This document shows positions 42,544-51,643 of a stretch of DNA of 64,000 bases, piece by piece. Location: assembly GCF_034314045.1 (NCBI RefSeq), contig NZ_JAVIWL010000001.1:2604001-2668000 (forward strand). Direction: 5' to 3'. The notes below the pieces were generated by a model, which had not been told where the DNA came from, did no database searches, and worked only from the letters and a program-made list of their open reading frames with translations. This DNA comes from Glaciimonas sp. CA11.2 (GTDB lineage Bacteria > Pseudomonadota > Gammaproteobacteria > Burkholderiales > Burkholderiaceae_D). The position numbers and the translations under genes are program-made. Position 1 is the stretch's first letter, and each line of letters opens with the position of its first letter.

Positions 42544-43806
42544 ATGCCAAATAGCACTACTTTTTTAGCACCAATACCCAACGCGACCGTTGAAAAAAAG
42601 CCATTTTCTCAAGTCGATAAGGTGCGGGTCGTTTCGGTCATTACTAGTGATGATGAAGCGCTCGTCATTGCGCGCCAGCTTGCGGCTGAATTTTTAGTTG
42701 AAGCGGGACTGCGTGATCAGACCAGACAATTGCCGTGGAATGAGTTGGAGCGCTATGTATGCTCCGGGTTATGGGCTATTTCCATTCCCAAAGAATATGG
42801 TGGCGCCGGCGTGTCAAATGTGACGTTGGCGGAAGTTATTGCCATCATTTCCAGTGCCGATGGGTCAATTGGTCAGATTCCGCAGAATCACTTTTATGCG
42901 GTTGAAATTTTACGTGTCAACGGAACCGAATCGCAGAAACAATTTTTCTTTGAACGGGTGTTGCTAGGTGACCGGTTTGGGAATGCGCTGGCGGAACTTG
43001 GTACGCGAACCTCGCAAGATCGCACTACAAGATTAACCCCGGATGGCAAAGGCTTCCGCATCAATGGCCGCAAGTTCTATGCAACTGGCGCGTTATACGC
43101 CGATTGGATACCGACTTCAGTCATTGATGACGATGGTATCCAGCAATTAGCTTTTGTTCCGCGCAGTGCAGAGGGTTTGACGATTACCGATGACTGGTCC
43201 GGGTTTGGTCAACGCACTACCGGAAGTGGTTCAGTGCTATTAGAAAATGTTACGGTTGATGCAAATCACATCGTGTCGTTTCAAGCAGCTTTTGAACGAC
43301 CTACCCATATCGGGCCATTTGCGCAATTGCTTCACGCAGCAATCGATTTAGGCCTGGCGCGGGCAGCGATCACCGACACGATCGGCTTTGTGCGGAGCCG
43401 ATCTAGACCTTGGGTCGATAGCGGGGCGCAACGTGCGTCCGAAGATCCACTAACGATTCATGAGGTCGGTAATCTGACCATTCATCTTCACGCTGCAGAG
43501 GCATTACTAGAGAGAGCAGGGCGCTGGGTAGATCAAGCGGCGGCACATCCCGACGAGGAAAGCGTTGCTGCGGCCTCTATAGCAGTGGCTGAAGCGCGGG
43601 TATTGACCACTGAAATTTCCTTATTGGCAGGTAGCAAGCTGTTTGAATTAGCAGGTTCGCAATCGACTTTAGCAGAACATAACCTCGACCGCCATTGGCG
43701 TAATGCCCGTACGCACACGTTGCACGATCCGGTTCGCTGGAAGTATTTCGCTGTTGGAAATTACTATCTCAACGGTAAAAAGCCACCGCGTCACGGTGCA
43801 ATTTAG
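42544..43806 (+). CDS. sfnB: SfnB family acyl-CoA dehydrogenase-like flavoprotein, copy 2
   Basis: 420 residues from the ATG at 42544; a TTG at 42529 is in frame and neither has a strong ribosome site. It matches copy 1 block by block ('SGLWAISIPKEYGGAGVSN', 'FYATGALYADWIPTSVIDDDG', 'DDWSGFGQRTTGSGSVLLENV', 'HNLDRHWRNARTHTLHDPVRWKYFAVGNYYLNG'), so the two arose by tandem duplication and then diverged. The pair may act on different organosulfur substrates or with different reductases. 77 bases separate the genes. Confidence 0.9.
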   Translation: MPNSTTFLAPIPNATVEKKPFSQVDKVRVVSVITSDDEALVIARQLAAEFLVEAGLRDQTRQLPWNELERYVCSGLWAISIPKEYGGAGVSNVTLAEVIAIISSADGSIGQIPQNHFYAVEILRVNGTESQKQFFFERVLLGDRFGNALAELGTRTSQDRTTRLTPDGKGFRINGRKFYATGALYADWIPTSVIDDDGIQQLAFVPRSAEGLTITDDWSGFGQRTTGSGSVLLENVTVDANHIVSFQAAFERPTHIGPFAQLLHAAIDLGLARAAITDTIGFVRSRSRPWVDSGAQRASEDPLTIHEVGNLTIHLHAAEALLERAGRWVDQAAAHPDEESVAAASIAVAEARVLTTEISLLAGSKLFELAGSQSTLAEHNLDRHWRNARTHTLHDPVRWKYFAVGNYYLNGKKPPRHGAI

Positions 43807-43925
43807 TGTTGGATAGTATTTAGTCTTTGATCTCAATTAAGTTCGATGAAGCCTTATTCTAGATCATGGTATTTCTATTTTTATTTCCATTTGTATTTAT
43901 GGAGATTCCGTTGAATTGAATCAAC

Positions 43926-45320
43926 ATGCAAAAAAAGAAAATTGTTCTCAACGCATTCAGTATGAACTGCGTGAACCATATTAACCATGGACTATGGACG
44001 CATCCGCGCGACGAGTCCGAGAATTATAACGATATCGCGTACTGGACAGATCTGGCAAAGTTGCTGGAGCGCGGTAAGTTTGATGGTTTATTCCTCGCCG
44101 ATATTGTCGGCGTCTATGACGTCTATCAGGACTCCGTCGATTTGACCTTACGCGAGTCGATTCAACTGCCGGTCAATGATCCGTTGATGTTGATCTCGGC
44201 TATGGCGTATGTCACCGAGCATCTCGGCTTTGGCGTCACGGTCAATCTCAGCTATGAGCAGCCTTTCCTTTTTGCACGCAAGCTATCGACATTAGATCAT
44301 CTGACAAAAGGACGCATTGGCTGGAATATTGTGACCGGTTATTTGGAAAGTGCTGCGAAAGCTGTTGGCTTGTCGACCCAACTAGATCACGATCAACGCT
44401 ATGACCGCGCTGATGAATTTATGGAAGTGGTGTACAAGTTATGGGAGGGATGCTGGGAGGACGACGCCGTCCTGCGCGATCGCAACCGCCGCATTTATGC
44501 GCAGCCAGATCGTGTTCATAAAATTATTCATCATGGTGATTACTATCATGTTGACGCAATCCATTTGAGTGAGCCTTCATTGCAGCGAACGCCAGTACTT
44601 TATCAGGCTGGATCATCGGGGCGTGGTCAGGTGTTTGCCGGACGCCATGCCGAAAGTATTTTCATTTCAAGTCAAACCAAAGAAGCAGCCCGGAAGCTGG
44701 TCGCCAATGCGCGTCAGGCCGCTATAGCGCAAGGCCGCAAAGCCAACGACGTGAAAGTTTTCATGGGGTTGACGGTAGTGGTGGCACCTACTGAAAAAGA
44801 AGCATGGGATTTATATCGCGAATACAGTGAGTACGCCAGTCCGGAAGCAGGACTGGCTCATTTTTCCAGCGGAACTGGTATTGATTTTTCAAAATACGAA
44901 ATGGACGAGCCGATACGCGCCGTCAAGAATAATGCCATCGAATCGCTCACCAAGGCGATTACAAATCCAGACCTTGAATGGACCAAACGAAAGTTGCTGG
45001 ATCAATTGGCTTTGGGTGGACGTTACGCCACGATTATAGGATCGCCTTCGCAAGTTGCCGATGCGCTGGAGGATTGGATGCGTGATACGGATATTGATGG
45101 GTTTAATCTAACCCGAACGGTCAGTCCGGAAAGTTTTGTCGCCTTCGTCGATCTGGTTATTCCGGAACTACAGCGGCGCGGCATATATAAAACAGACTAC
45201 GAGGAAGGGTCGCTGCGCCAAAAAATGTTTGGCAACGGTAATCGTTTGCCCGAGCAGCATATCTCGGCTCGATATCGTCATCATGATCGTGCGAATTCTG
45301 TGCTTGATGTGGCCGTATAG
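43926..45320 (+). CDS. NtaA/SnaA/DmoA-family FMN-dependent monooxygenase
   Basis: 464 residues, full length for the NtaA/SnaA/DmoA group of bacterial luciferase-like enzymes. Features: 'NAFSMNCVNHINHGLWTHP', 'YWTDLAKLLERGKFDGLFLADIVGVYDVY', 'LTKGRIGWNIVTGYLESAAKAVG', 'RYDRADEFMEVVYKLWEG', and 'LYQAGSSGRGQVFAGRHAESIFI'. Such enzymes use FMNH2 from a reductase to oxidise substrates such as dimethyl sulfide, pristinamycin or nitrilotriacetate. Its place after two sfnB genes points to an organosulfur monooxygenase. The flavin reductase partner is not in this window. It ends at a strong terminator. Confidence 0.9.
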   Translation: MQKKKIVLNAFSMNCVNHINHGLWTHPRDESENYNDIAYWTDLAKLLERGKFDGLFLADIVGVYDVYQDSVDLTLRESIQLPVNDPLMLISAMAYVTEHLGFGVTVNLSYEQPFLFARKLSTLDHLTKGRIGWNIVTGYLESAAKAVGLSTQLDHDQRYDRADEFMEVVYKLWEGCWEDDAVLRDRNRRIYAQPDRVHKIIHHGDYYHVDAIHLSEPSLQRTPVLYQAGSSGRGQVFAGRHAESIFISSQTKEAARKLVANARQAAIAQGRKANDVKVFMGLTVVVAPTEKEAWDLYREYSEYASPEAGLAHFSSGTGIDFSKYEMDEPIRAVKNNAIESLTKAITNPDLEWTKRKLLDQLALGGRYATIIGSPSQVADALEDWMRDTDIDGFNLTRTVSPESFVAFVDLVIPELQRRGIYKTDYEEGSLRQKMFGNGNRLPEQHISARYRHHDRANSVLDVAV

Positions 45321-45429
45321 ATATTGGGCTACGACAGTTGTTCATGCGGCGGCGGACGATAGAGGAAAATTAATTCGTTCGACTACCGCAATGGATTGCC
45401 TCCGGTATTGCTCTACCAAACCTATTAGG

Positions 45430-45454
45430 GACCCCAAAGATTGGGGTCTTATTT
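45430..45454 (+). terminator. Rho-independent terminator of the organosulfur cluster
   Basis: GACCCCAA (45430-45437), loop AGA, TTGGGGTC (45441-45448), then TTATTT. It lies about 110 bases after the monooxygenase stop. Confidence 0.85.
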
Positions 45455-45543
45455 CGGGTTAAACCAGCTATCAGTGCGCCAAAAAATGTCTTGCTCACTG
45501 AAATAAAGAATCTAATTTATTAATATATTTAAAGGGGAAAAGT

Positions 45544-45789
45544 ATGTTTCGTCGGTTTTGGTCTACCATTGCAGCGGTGTTATTATTCGCCGCAAGTATT
45601 AACGCCTTTGCAGAAGATAAAGTCATCAGAATCGGCGCTACCAGCGGGCCGCAAGCACAGGTTTTGGAAGTTGCTAAACGGGTCTTGGAGCGGCAGTCGG
45701 GCGTCGTTCTACGCTTATACGTAGTTCAACGTTTGGTTCAGTACCTTGGCCTTTTGTTTCCGCAAGTCCAAGATCACACCAGAATATAA
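45544..45789 (+). pseudogene. metQ: Truncated MetQ/NlpA-type methionine-binding protein gene
   Basis: AAAGGGG precedes an ATG whose product begins with a signal peptide ('LLFAASINAFAED') and then 'VIRIGATSGPQAQVLEVAKRVLERQSG', the start of a MetQ-like substrate-binding protein. Homology ends at residue 57 ('QSGV'). Relatives continue for some 210 residues, but here an unrelated 25-codon tail leads to a stop at 45789. A deletion or rearrangement joined other DNA near 45708. It is a 5' fragment of a sulfur-compound or methionine uptake gene, matching the sfn cluster in theme; no ABC partner genes remain. Confidence 0.8.
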
Positions 45790-45837
45790 TTAAGCAAGCC
45801 AGGAATTTCATTGTTCGAACGTTTTTCATCACTGTAA

Positions 45838-46317
45838 TCAGCGTGGAAATGGCTCTGGCTGCGCAATTTTAAAAAATATTTTATTGTAGCCAGACTTTTC
45901 TGAGGTGTTATAAATGACAAATACTTCGCCCAGACTTAGAATATTTTTTTCTGAAATGGCAGTGACCAATCCGGATTTATTCGCTTTAAGGTTAACTTTT
46001 CCAAGAGCGTTGTAAATAATATTCGGGCTATTCGTAACATCAGTGACCAGTCCATCCGCCTCGATCATTTCGACGGTAACTTGAACATTTTTCCCGCTGA
46101 TAATCGGAATGGTATTCGCGTTTATTGTAACTCCTGCTTCTTCCTCGCTTGAAAATGGTATTTTTTCCATTTCTCGCTCTCCGAGAAAAACACGTCCGTC
46201 TACACTGATGCGCAGCTCAACATTGGGGCCAGTGCCTTGGTATTTACGAATGGACTCGGCAAATACCTGACTAGAACATAATATTATTACAAAACAAACC
46301 AAGGCTATTTTCTTCAT
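45838..46317 (-). CDS. Small exported protein, unknown family
   Basis: 159 residues; GGAG eight bases before the ATG. A signal peptide is clear ('MKKIALVCFVIILCSSQVFA'). The mature part is beta-rich and charged ('NVELRISVDGRVFLGEREMEKIPFSSEEE', 'IIYNALGKVNLKANKSGLVTAISEKNI') with no cysteines. No family recognised. It starts 24 bases after the stop of the decaying secreted-protein gene on the same strand, so it was probably the second gene of that operon. Its ribosome site is good, so it may still be expressed. Confidence 0.7.
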   Translation of the reverse strand: MKKIALVCFVIILCSSQVFAESIRKYQGTGPNVELRISVDGRVFLGEREMEKIPFSSEEEAGVTINANTIPIISGKNVQVTVEMIEADGLVTDVTNSPNIIYNALGKVNLKANKSGLVTAISEKNILSLGEVFVIYNTSEKSGYNKIFFKIAQPEPFPR

Positions 46318-46341
46318 AAAATAATCTCCAAATAATTAAAC

Positions 46342-47258
46342 TTATAAGTTTTCCCGATTGGACTGACATACTCGTCGTACGTCATTTCGATTGTTCGTAA
46401 CGATCCATTGCGCAAAAAATGCAGGGACGATGCTATTCGTTTCAGCGACGCATTCGTTAATAATTTTTCCTACTTTTCGCCAGTCGTCATCGGTACCACA
46501 GCCATTGATATTGAGTGCGCTTTGAATATCTTGTGCTACGTGATATTTGGCCATGTCGCTTTCGCAATTTTTATTTGCGACATAAGTAGGAAGCAACCAC
46601 GATTGATTCTCACAAGCCTCCATCACTTTTTTCCACTCTCCTGATTTATCCAAAAGCGGCTGCACAAACGCGGGTACAACCTTGGTAAGCCAATCTGTGT
46701 TTTCCATTTGCAAGCGACTACCACAGCTGTATTTCGCAATACAAATTTGGCCGGTGTAAAACCCCTTTATGGCACTGTCGTCTGGTACGTTTACTTTTTG
46801 CAAATCTTCGACGGGCGAGTAGCAAACATCGTCGGGTTTTATGTAGAACAATCGCATTTGGTCCGATGCAGAACATGCGCCAACGCTGCCTTTCACTGTT
46901 AGTTGATTGCTGCCTTCCTGCAAATTGATCGAAGCGGTACCTAAACCGAAAAACTGCATGAGTGCGGTGAAGCTTCCGCTCCGAGAAAAAAAGTTGCTCC
47001 GTTCAGGCTTGCGGTAGCCTAGCCCTGATCGCCGACGATAGTGGATGCGCTTCCGGTGCCGGTAATGCGGGTTCCCGCCGATCTCAACACGGCGTTCGGG
47101 GCGGGAGTGGTGAAATTAATATCGCATAGAAGTGCCTGCGGTTTCACTGCTGGTGTCTAGGCAGCGTCAAGTGGCGTGATTTTCTTATGCGCATGTGCGG
47201 TAGAGAAAAACATTAGTGCACCAATAAATATCAGCCGTTTTAAAAACCGAATTGTCAT
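46342..47258 (-). pseudogene. Decaying exported protein with an Ig-like domain and Cys-rich tail
   Basis: Read from the ATG at 47258 the product is 'MTIRFLKRLIFIGALMFFSTAHAHKKITP', an intact signal peptide, then TAG at codon 34 (47157-47159), 'CDINFTTPAPNAVLRSAGTRITGTGSASTIVGDQG', a second TAG at codon 80 (47019-47021), and 'ATASLNGATFF'. A frameshift in an A/T run at about 46986-46992 then leads into 'SRSGSFTALMQFFGLGTASINLQEGSNQLTVKGSVG' and a Cys-rich tail of about 150 residues to 46342. Both stops fit C-to-T changes of CAG. The N-half resembles a bacterial Ig-like domain. The 205-codon frame starting at 46959 is only the 3' part. Confidence 0.75.
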
Positions 47259-47421
47259 GTTTTTCTTTCTTATCGTGTTTCTGAGCCGTCAGAAGCGCTT
47301 GCGTTTTCATTGCTGATGTCTGGGCGGATTCAGCTGGCGTGGCTTTCGCGTGTGCATGTGCGGAAGAGAAAAAAATTAGCAGACTAATAAATATCAGCCG
47401 TTCAAAAAAACGCATCGTCAT
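47185..47421 (-). pseudogene. Partial tandem duplicate of the 5' end of the exported-protein gene
   Basis: ATG at 47421 gives 'MTMRFFERLIFISLLIFFSSAHAHAK', nearly the same signal peptide as the gene at 47258 ('RFLKRLIFIGALMFFSTAHAH'), then 'TPAESAQTSAMKTQALL'. After about 45 codons the frame enters the next copy out of phase and stops at 47185. It is a duplicated 5' end joined head to tail to the second copy. A 78-residue peptide could be exported, but I consider it a remnant. Confidence 0.65.
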
Positions 47422-48144
47422 ATCTTTCTTATCGTGTTGCCGGTCCGTCTTCAATCCAATTGTCAGTAGTTGCAGCAATGAATATCAACCACTACATCAA
47501 TCGATAACGCAGGGCGGAATACAATCTGTCTTCTTAGTTTTAATTTGGAATTGTTCCCGTAAACGGTTAAATAATGTGGTTGTTAGAGGCTTTTATCTAG
47601 GTAGATAAGTTCACTTTAACGCGAAAAAGTCGAAAGAATTTTCTCGATTTAACCAAGAAAAATCTAGGTGAATTTTTTTGAAGAGCATAGTAAATGACAG
47701 AGATTCAATACTTTTTTGATCTGGTACTGTCATAACGCAGCTGGTGACGTGACGCACGCGGCGTACTACTTAAAAGGCTAAAATATTTGACCGACGAGGG
47801 AATTTATTTGTACGCCACTACCGACGATTGAAATGTTAATCAAAGTGGAATGATGTCACCCGTTAGGTTTCAGGGCGCATTGAAACAGCGATTCAAATAT
47901 GCTCGAACGGGATATATAAATGGAGGCGTTGTTGAGATGATCGCTGCGTGACACGCATCACGTTGCATGATGATTTTTCGGTGATTTGTTCGGGATGTAC
48001 GCTAGTTTAATTATTGATTTTTTTGTGAAGAAATCGCTTCAACCTCCGCTAAATCTTGCTGGTCTTTGGACCAAATACCATTAGCTACTACTGATGGTTT
48101 ACAGGTTATCTGTTCGCCATCAGCAGGATTTACTTAGTACTTCA
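47422..48144. other. Gene-free stretch
   Basis: About 720 bases between the duplicated secreted-protein gene and the M13 peptidase. No coding-like frame, RNA gene or clear terminator was seen. Confidence 0.5.
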
Positions 48145-50235
48145 TCACCACATAATCACCCGTTCCGCCGGTGCCAAATACATCTTATCCCCCGGTTTAA
48201 CATCAAACGCGCTGTAGAAGCCAGGCTGGTTGGCAAGCGTGCCGTTGCCGCGAAATTGCGGTGGTGAATGGGGATCGATTTTTACGTAGACGATGGCTTG
48301 TGCGTCGCGCACCTTGCCGCGCCACACTTGCGCCCATCCCAGATAAAAACGTTGGTTGCCGGTCATGCCATCGATCATTGGCGCGGTTTTTCCCGCTAAG
48401 GATAACTGATACGCTTTGTAGGCGATGGTCAGGCCAGAGTTGTCGGCGATGTTTTCGCCGAGGGTGAGTTCACCATTCAACTTATATCCGGGTACCGGAC
48501 TGTAAGCGCCATATTGCGCGACTAATGCTTTGGTTTTCACTGCGAATTTCTCGTGATCGTCTTTGGTCCACCAATCGCGGAGATTGCCGACTTCGTCGTA
48601 TTGACTGCCTTGATCGTCAAAGCCATGGCTGATCTCGTGACCGATTACCGCGCCGATACCGCCATAATTAACCGCATCGTCAGCCTTGGCGTTAAAAAAT
48701 GGTGGTTGCAGAATAGCGGCCGGAAATACAACTTCGTTGAGTTCCGGATTGTAATAGGCGTTGACGGTTTGTGGCGTCATGCCCCATTCGTCGCGATCAA
48801 CTGGTTTGCCCAATTTGTCAATATTGCGTTGATACTCAAAATCATTAGCCCGCATAATATTGCCGACCAGATCGCCTTTTTTGATCGTGAGTGTTGCGTA
48901 GTCACGCCACTTGTTCGGATAACCGATCTTGGTCATCAACGTTGAAAGCTTTTTCTCCGCCTGCTGTTTGGTGGCCGGTCCCATCCAATCCAGCGTGTGG
49001 ATACTTTCCCGATAGGCTGCGATCAGGTTGCTGACCAGTTTTTCCATGCGCGCTTTATTCTCCGGTGGGAAGTATTGCGCAACATACAATTCACCTAATC
49101 CCTCGCCAAGCGTATCTTCCACCATTTTTACACCGCGTTTCCAGCGTGGTTCGTTCTGTGGAACGCCGCGCAATACGCTGCCATAAAACGCAAAGTTTTC
49201 ATCAACATAAGGCTTGGATAGCGATGAGGAAAATCTACTCAGGACATGCCATTTAAAATAGGCTTTCCAGGCATCCATCGAAGTCGATTCCAGCACATGA
49301 TCGAAGCCTTCAATATAGCTTGGCTGACTGATCACCACGTACGATATTTTATCTTTCAGTCCAGCTTCTGCCAGATAGCTATTCCAATCGTTATGCGGTG
49401 CTAACGTTGGCAACTGGCTTAATTCAACTTTGTTATACGTTTTGACCGGATCACGATTTTGGACCTTGGTCCATTGCAGTTTTGCCAGCGCGGTTTCCAG
49501 CGTGAGTATGCTGGCTGCATTTTGCGCTGGGGCTTTGTCGCCAGCCAGCGTAAGCATCTTTTCGATGTGTGCAAGATATTTGATCCGCGTCTCTTTCAGC
49601 TTCGCATCGTCATCTTTGAGGTAGTAATCCCGATCAGGCAATCCAAGGCCACTTTGTCCCAGGTCGACAATGACTTTGGTGGAATCCCTGGCGTCCTGAT
49701 GGATCCCGATGTCATAAGGGACTTTGACGCCGATGCGTGATAAATGCGCGATCATGCCAGCGATTTGTTTTTTGTTTTGCAGTGCATCAATCCGCGCAAA
49801 TTGCGTGGTTAATGGCGCAACACCTAGTGCGTCGAGTGTATTTTCATCCATGAAACTTGCATACACGTCGGCGATTTTTTGTTCATTTGAACCAACTTTG
49901 ACTGTCTTGTTTTTGCTCACAGAGTCAACGATAGTGCGTAGTTGATTTAACGAATTTTCGCGTAATTCATAAAAAGAACCCCAAGACGATTTATCGGCGG
50001 GAATCTCAGTCTTTTTCAACCATGTTCCGTTGACGTAGCTATAAAAATCATCTTGAGGACGCACCGCCGTATCGGCGTTATGCATATCGATGCCAGACAT
50101 TAATGGCGTAGTTGAGTTTGTCATTGAGGTTGTCATAGTGGTGGCGAAATGCGCTCCTTGGGAGGCATCGGCAGCATTGCTTGTGCCGGTGGTAATCATC
50201 GTTAGTCCTGCTGCGGCGATGAGAGTTCTAGTCAT
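48145..50235 (-). CDS. M13 family metallopeptidase (neprilysin-like, PepO type), exported
   Basis: 696 residues from the ATG at 50235; a GTG four codons upstream (50247) with AAAGGA ten bases before it is a good alternative, and the longer frame to 50466 is not the start. A signal peptide ends near 'TGTSNAADA'. The M13 domain shows 'MHNADTAVRPQDDFYSYVNGTWLKKTEIPADKSSWGSF' (N-terminal lobe), 'VNAYYNPELNEVVFPAAILQPPFF', the zinc site 'VIGHEISHGFDDQG' (HExxH) and 'LGENIADNSGL' (ENxxD, third zinc ligand), and a C-terminal aromatic segment. It degrades peptides in the periplasm. Confidence 0.94.
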   Translation of the reverse strand: MTRTLIAAAGLTMITTGTSNAADASQGAHFATTMTTSMTNSTTPLMSGIDMHNADTAVRPQDDFYSYVNGTWLKKTEIPADKSSWGSFYELRENSLNQLRTIVDSVSKNKTVKVGSNEQKIADVYASFMDENTLDALGVAPLTTQFARIDALQNKKQIAGMIAHLSRIGVKVPYDIGIHQDARDSTKVIVDLGQSGLGLPDRDYYLKDDDAKLKETRIKYLAHIEKMLTLAGDKAPAQNAASILTLETALAKLQWTKVQNRDPVKTYNKVELSQLPTLAPHNDWNSYLAEAGLKDKISYVVISQPSYIEGFDHVLESTSMDAWKAYFKWHVLSRFSSSLSKPYVDENFAFYGSVLRGVPQNEPRWKRGVKMVEDTLGEGLGELYVAQYFPPENKARMEKLVSNLIAAYRESIHTLDWMGPATKQQAEKKLSTLMTKIGYPNKWRDYATLTIKKGDLVGNIMRANDFEYQRNIDKLGKPVDRDEWGMTPQTVNAYYNPELNEVVFPAAILQPPFFNAKADDAVNYGGIGAVIGHEISHGFDDQGSQYDEVGNLRDWWTKDDHEKFAVKTKALVAQYGAYSPVPGYKLNGELTLGENIADNSGLTIAYKAYQLSLAGKTAPMIDGMTGNQRFYLGWAQVWRGKVRDAQAIVYVKIDPHSPPQFRGNGTLANQPGFYSAFDVKPGDKMYLAPAERVIMW

Positions 50236-50501
50236 AATACGATTCACGGTTAAAAAATCCTTTGCGAGATTATTCGGAGTGTAGTCTGAAATAAGGCGGT
50301 ATGCAGAAAGCGCTGTCCAAGACTGAGTTCCAAGGCTGAGTTCCAAGGATATCTTAGGATGAGAAAGAAGGGCGCTTACAGCCTTGTAGTGTGGCAAAAA
50401 TAAAAGACACCATTTGGCGCAGGTCAAACGTCGCGCCGCGGTAAACGCCACCAAGGTGTTCCTCATCTATGATTGTCGATTACGATCATGCGGGATAGTC
50501 A

Positions 50502-51230
50502 TTAGCGGCGATAAGTACTCTCTTTGGTCGGTGGGCCGTTGAAATCACTACCGATTGCGTACAAGGAAATCACAATCCGTGCGGGTTCGGTAGTTCTGGT
50601 CAGAATAACTTTGCTGACCGGAACATCATCGACCACGCATTTGTTGCGTCGATCGATCCTTAACTCGACAACCGAATCGTTGGTGGCGACGATTGTATGG
50701 TTAGCCCGTTTGCAGTTCGGTGCATTCAATATCTTGTTGGAAACGGAGAGGGTCTCGTCCGTAGCGTAATTGACATTCGGAACGTCTGCGGACAGGCTTT
50801 CGGTCCACGTCCCTTTTGCCCATTGCGGCATAGAAAAGCCCGATAAAGAAACCGATGATACTGGCGTCGCTAATAAGCTAGGGAACACATCGTGTGCCAT
50901 TTGACGGGTTAAAAACAGCTTTAGATGCGGCGTTTTGAGAGGGGCCATTAATTTGACGGTGCTGACGACGTTGCCATTCAGGCTAATTGTTAAATCTTCG
51001 TTGAGCGCGTCGCGAGTGACATCTTGCAGGCGGTGCAGGGCGGCCGGAGTAAGTTTTACGCTCAGCGCAACAAACTCCGTATCGTTTTGGCCCTGGTCGC
51101 GAATATTGAGATTAATTTCTGCAAAGTCGCGGTCTGATGAAAAATCAATTTCGGCAGCGTTAGCTGAGATAACAAAGAACGCGCTCAACGAAAGCATTAG
51201 AAGCTTAAGCTGCTGGCACCGTCTGGACAT
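50502..51230 (-). CDS. Exported protein of unknown function
   Basis: 242 residues from the ATG at 51230, which has GGAGAG six bases upstream (a frame start at 51266 is longer by 12 codons and lacks a site). A signal peptide ends 'FFVISANAAE'. The mature part is beta-rich ('FAEINLNIRDQGQNDTEFVALSVKLTPAALHRL', 'LSGFSMPQWAKGTWTESLSADVPNV'). Two cysteines (51-residue spacing or so) could form a disulfide. No family recognised. It stands alone between the M13 gene and kgtP. Confidence 0.75.
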   Translation of the reverse strand: MSRRCQQLKLLMLSLSAFFVISANAAEIDFSSDRDFAEINLNIRDQGQNDTEFVALSVKLTPAALHRLQDVTRDALNEDLTISLNGNVVSTVKLMAPLKTPHLKLFLTRQMAHDVFPSLLATPVSSVSLSGFSMPQWAKGTWTESLSADVPNVNYATDETLSVSNKILNAPNCKRANHTIVATNDSVVELRIDRRNKCVVDDVPVSKVILTRTTEPARIVISLYAIGSDFNGPPTKESTYRR

Positions 51231-51643
51231 TATTTTCTCTCCAAAGCGCATTTTATCGGCATCCATTCGTATAATTATTCGATCTTACACAGATACTGGG
51301 AGAAAAGACGGTATTTGTACTATGACCTTGGCAGACCAGCGCTGACGTGACAAGGTGTCGACCCAGGTCGCTCACGTGATCGATTAGTGCGTGACCTAGT
51401 GCGCCATGTCGTTCGTCATTCGCTATCCATAAAATTGGAGTCATAGAACGGGATGAAGTTCACTTGCCTACAATCGGGAGAAGTGGTTCTGGAAAATATT
51501 GAATAGCCCCATTCCAGTTGTTTGTCCTACAATGCATGCGATAACATGAAATATAAAGAAACGGCTATATAAGATTTCAAAGCAGCCGTTAAAGACGTTG
51601 TACAAGACATAATATAAAAACGTTGCACTTAATGAAAGATAAG
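51231..51643. other. Gene-free stretch between divergent genes
   Basis: About 410 bases between the exported protein gene and kgtP. A 63-codon leftward frame at 51253-51444 has no coding character. Promoters of both genes should lie here. Confidence 0.4.
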
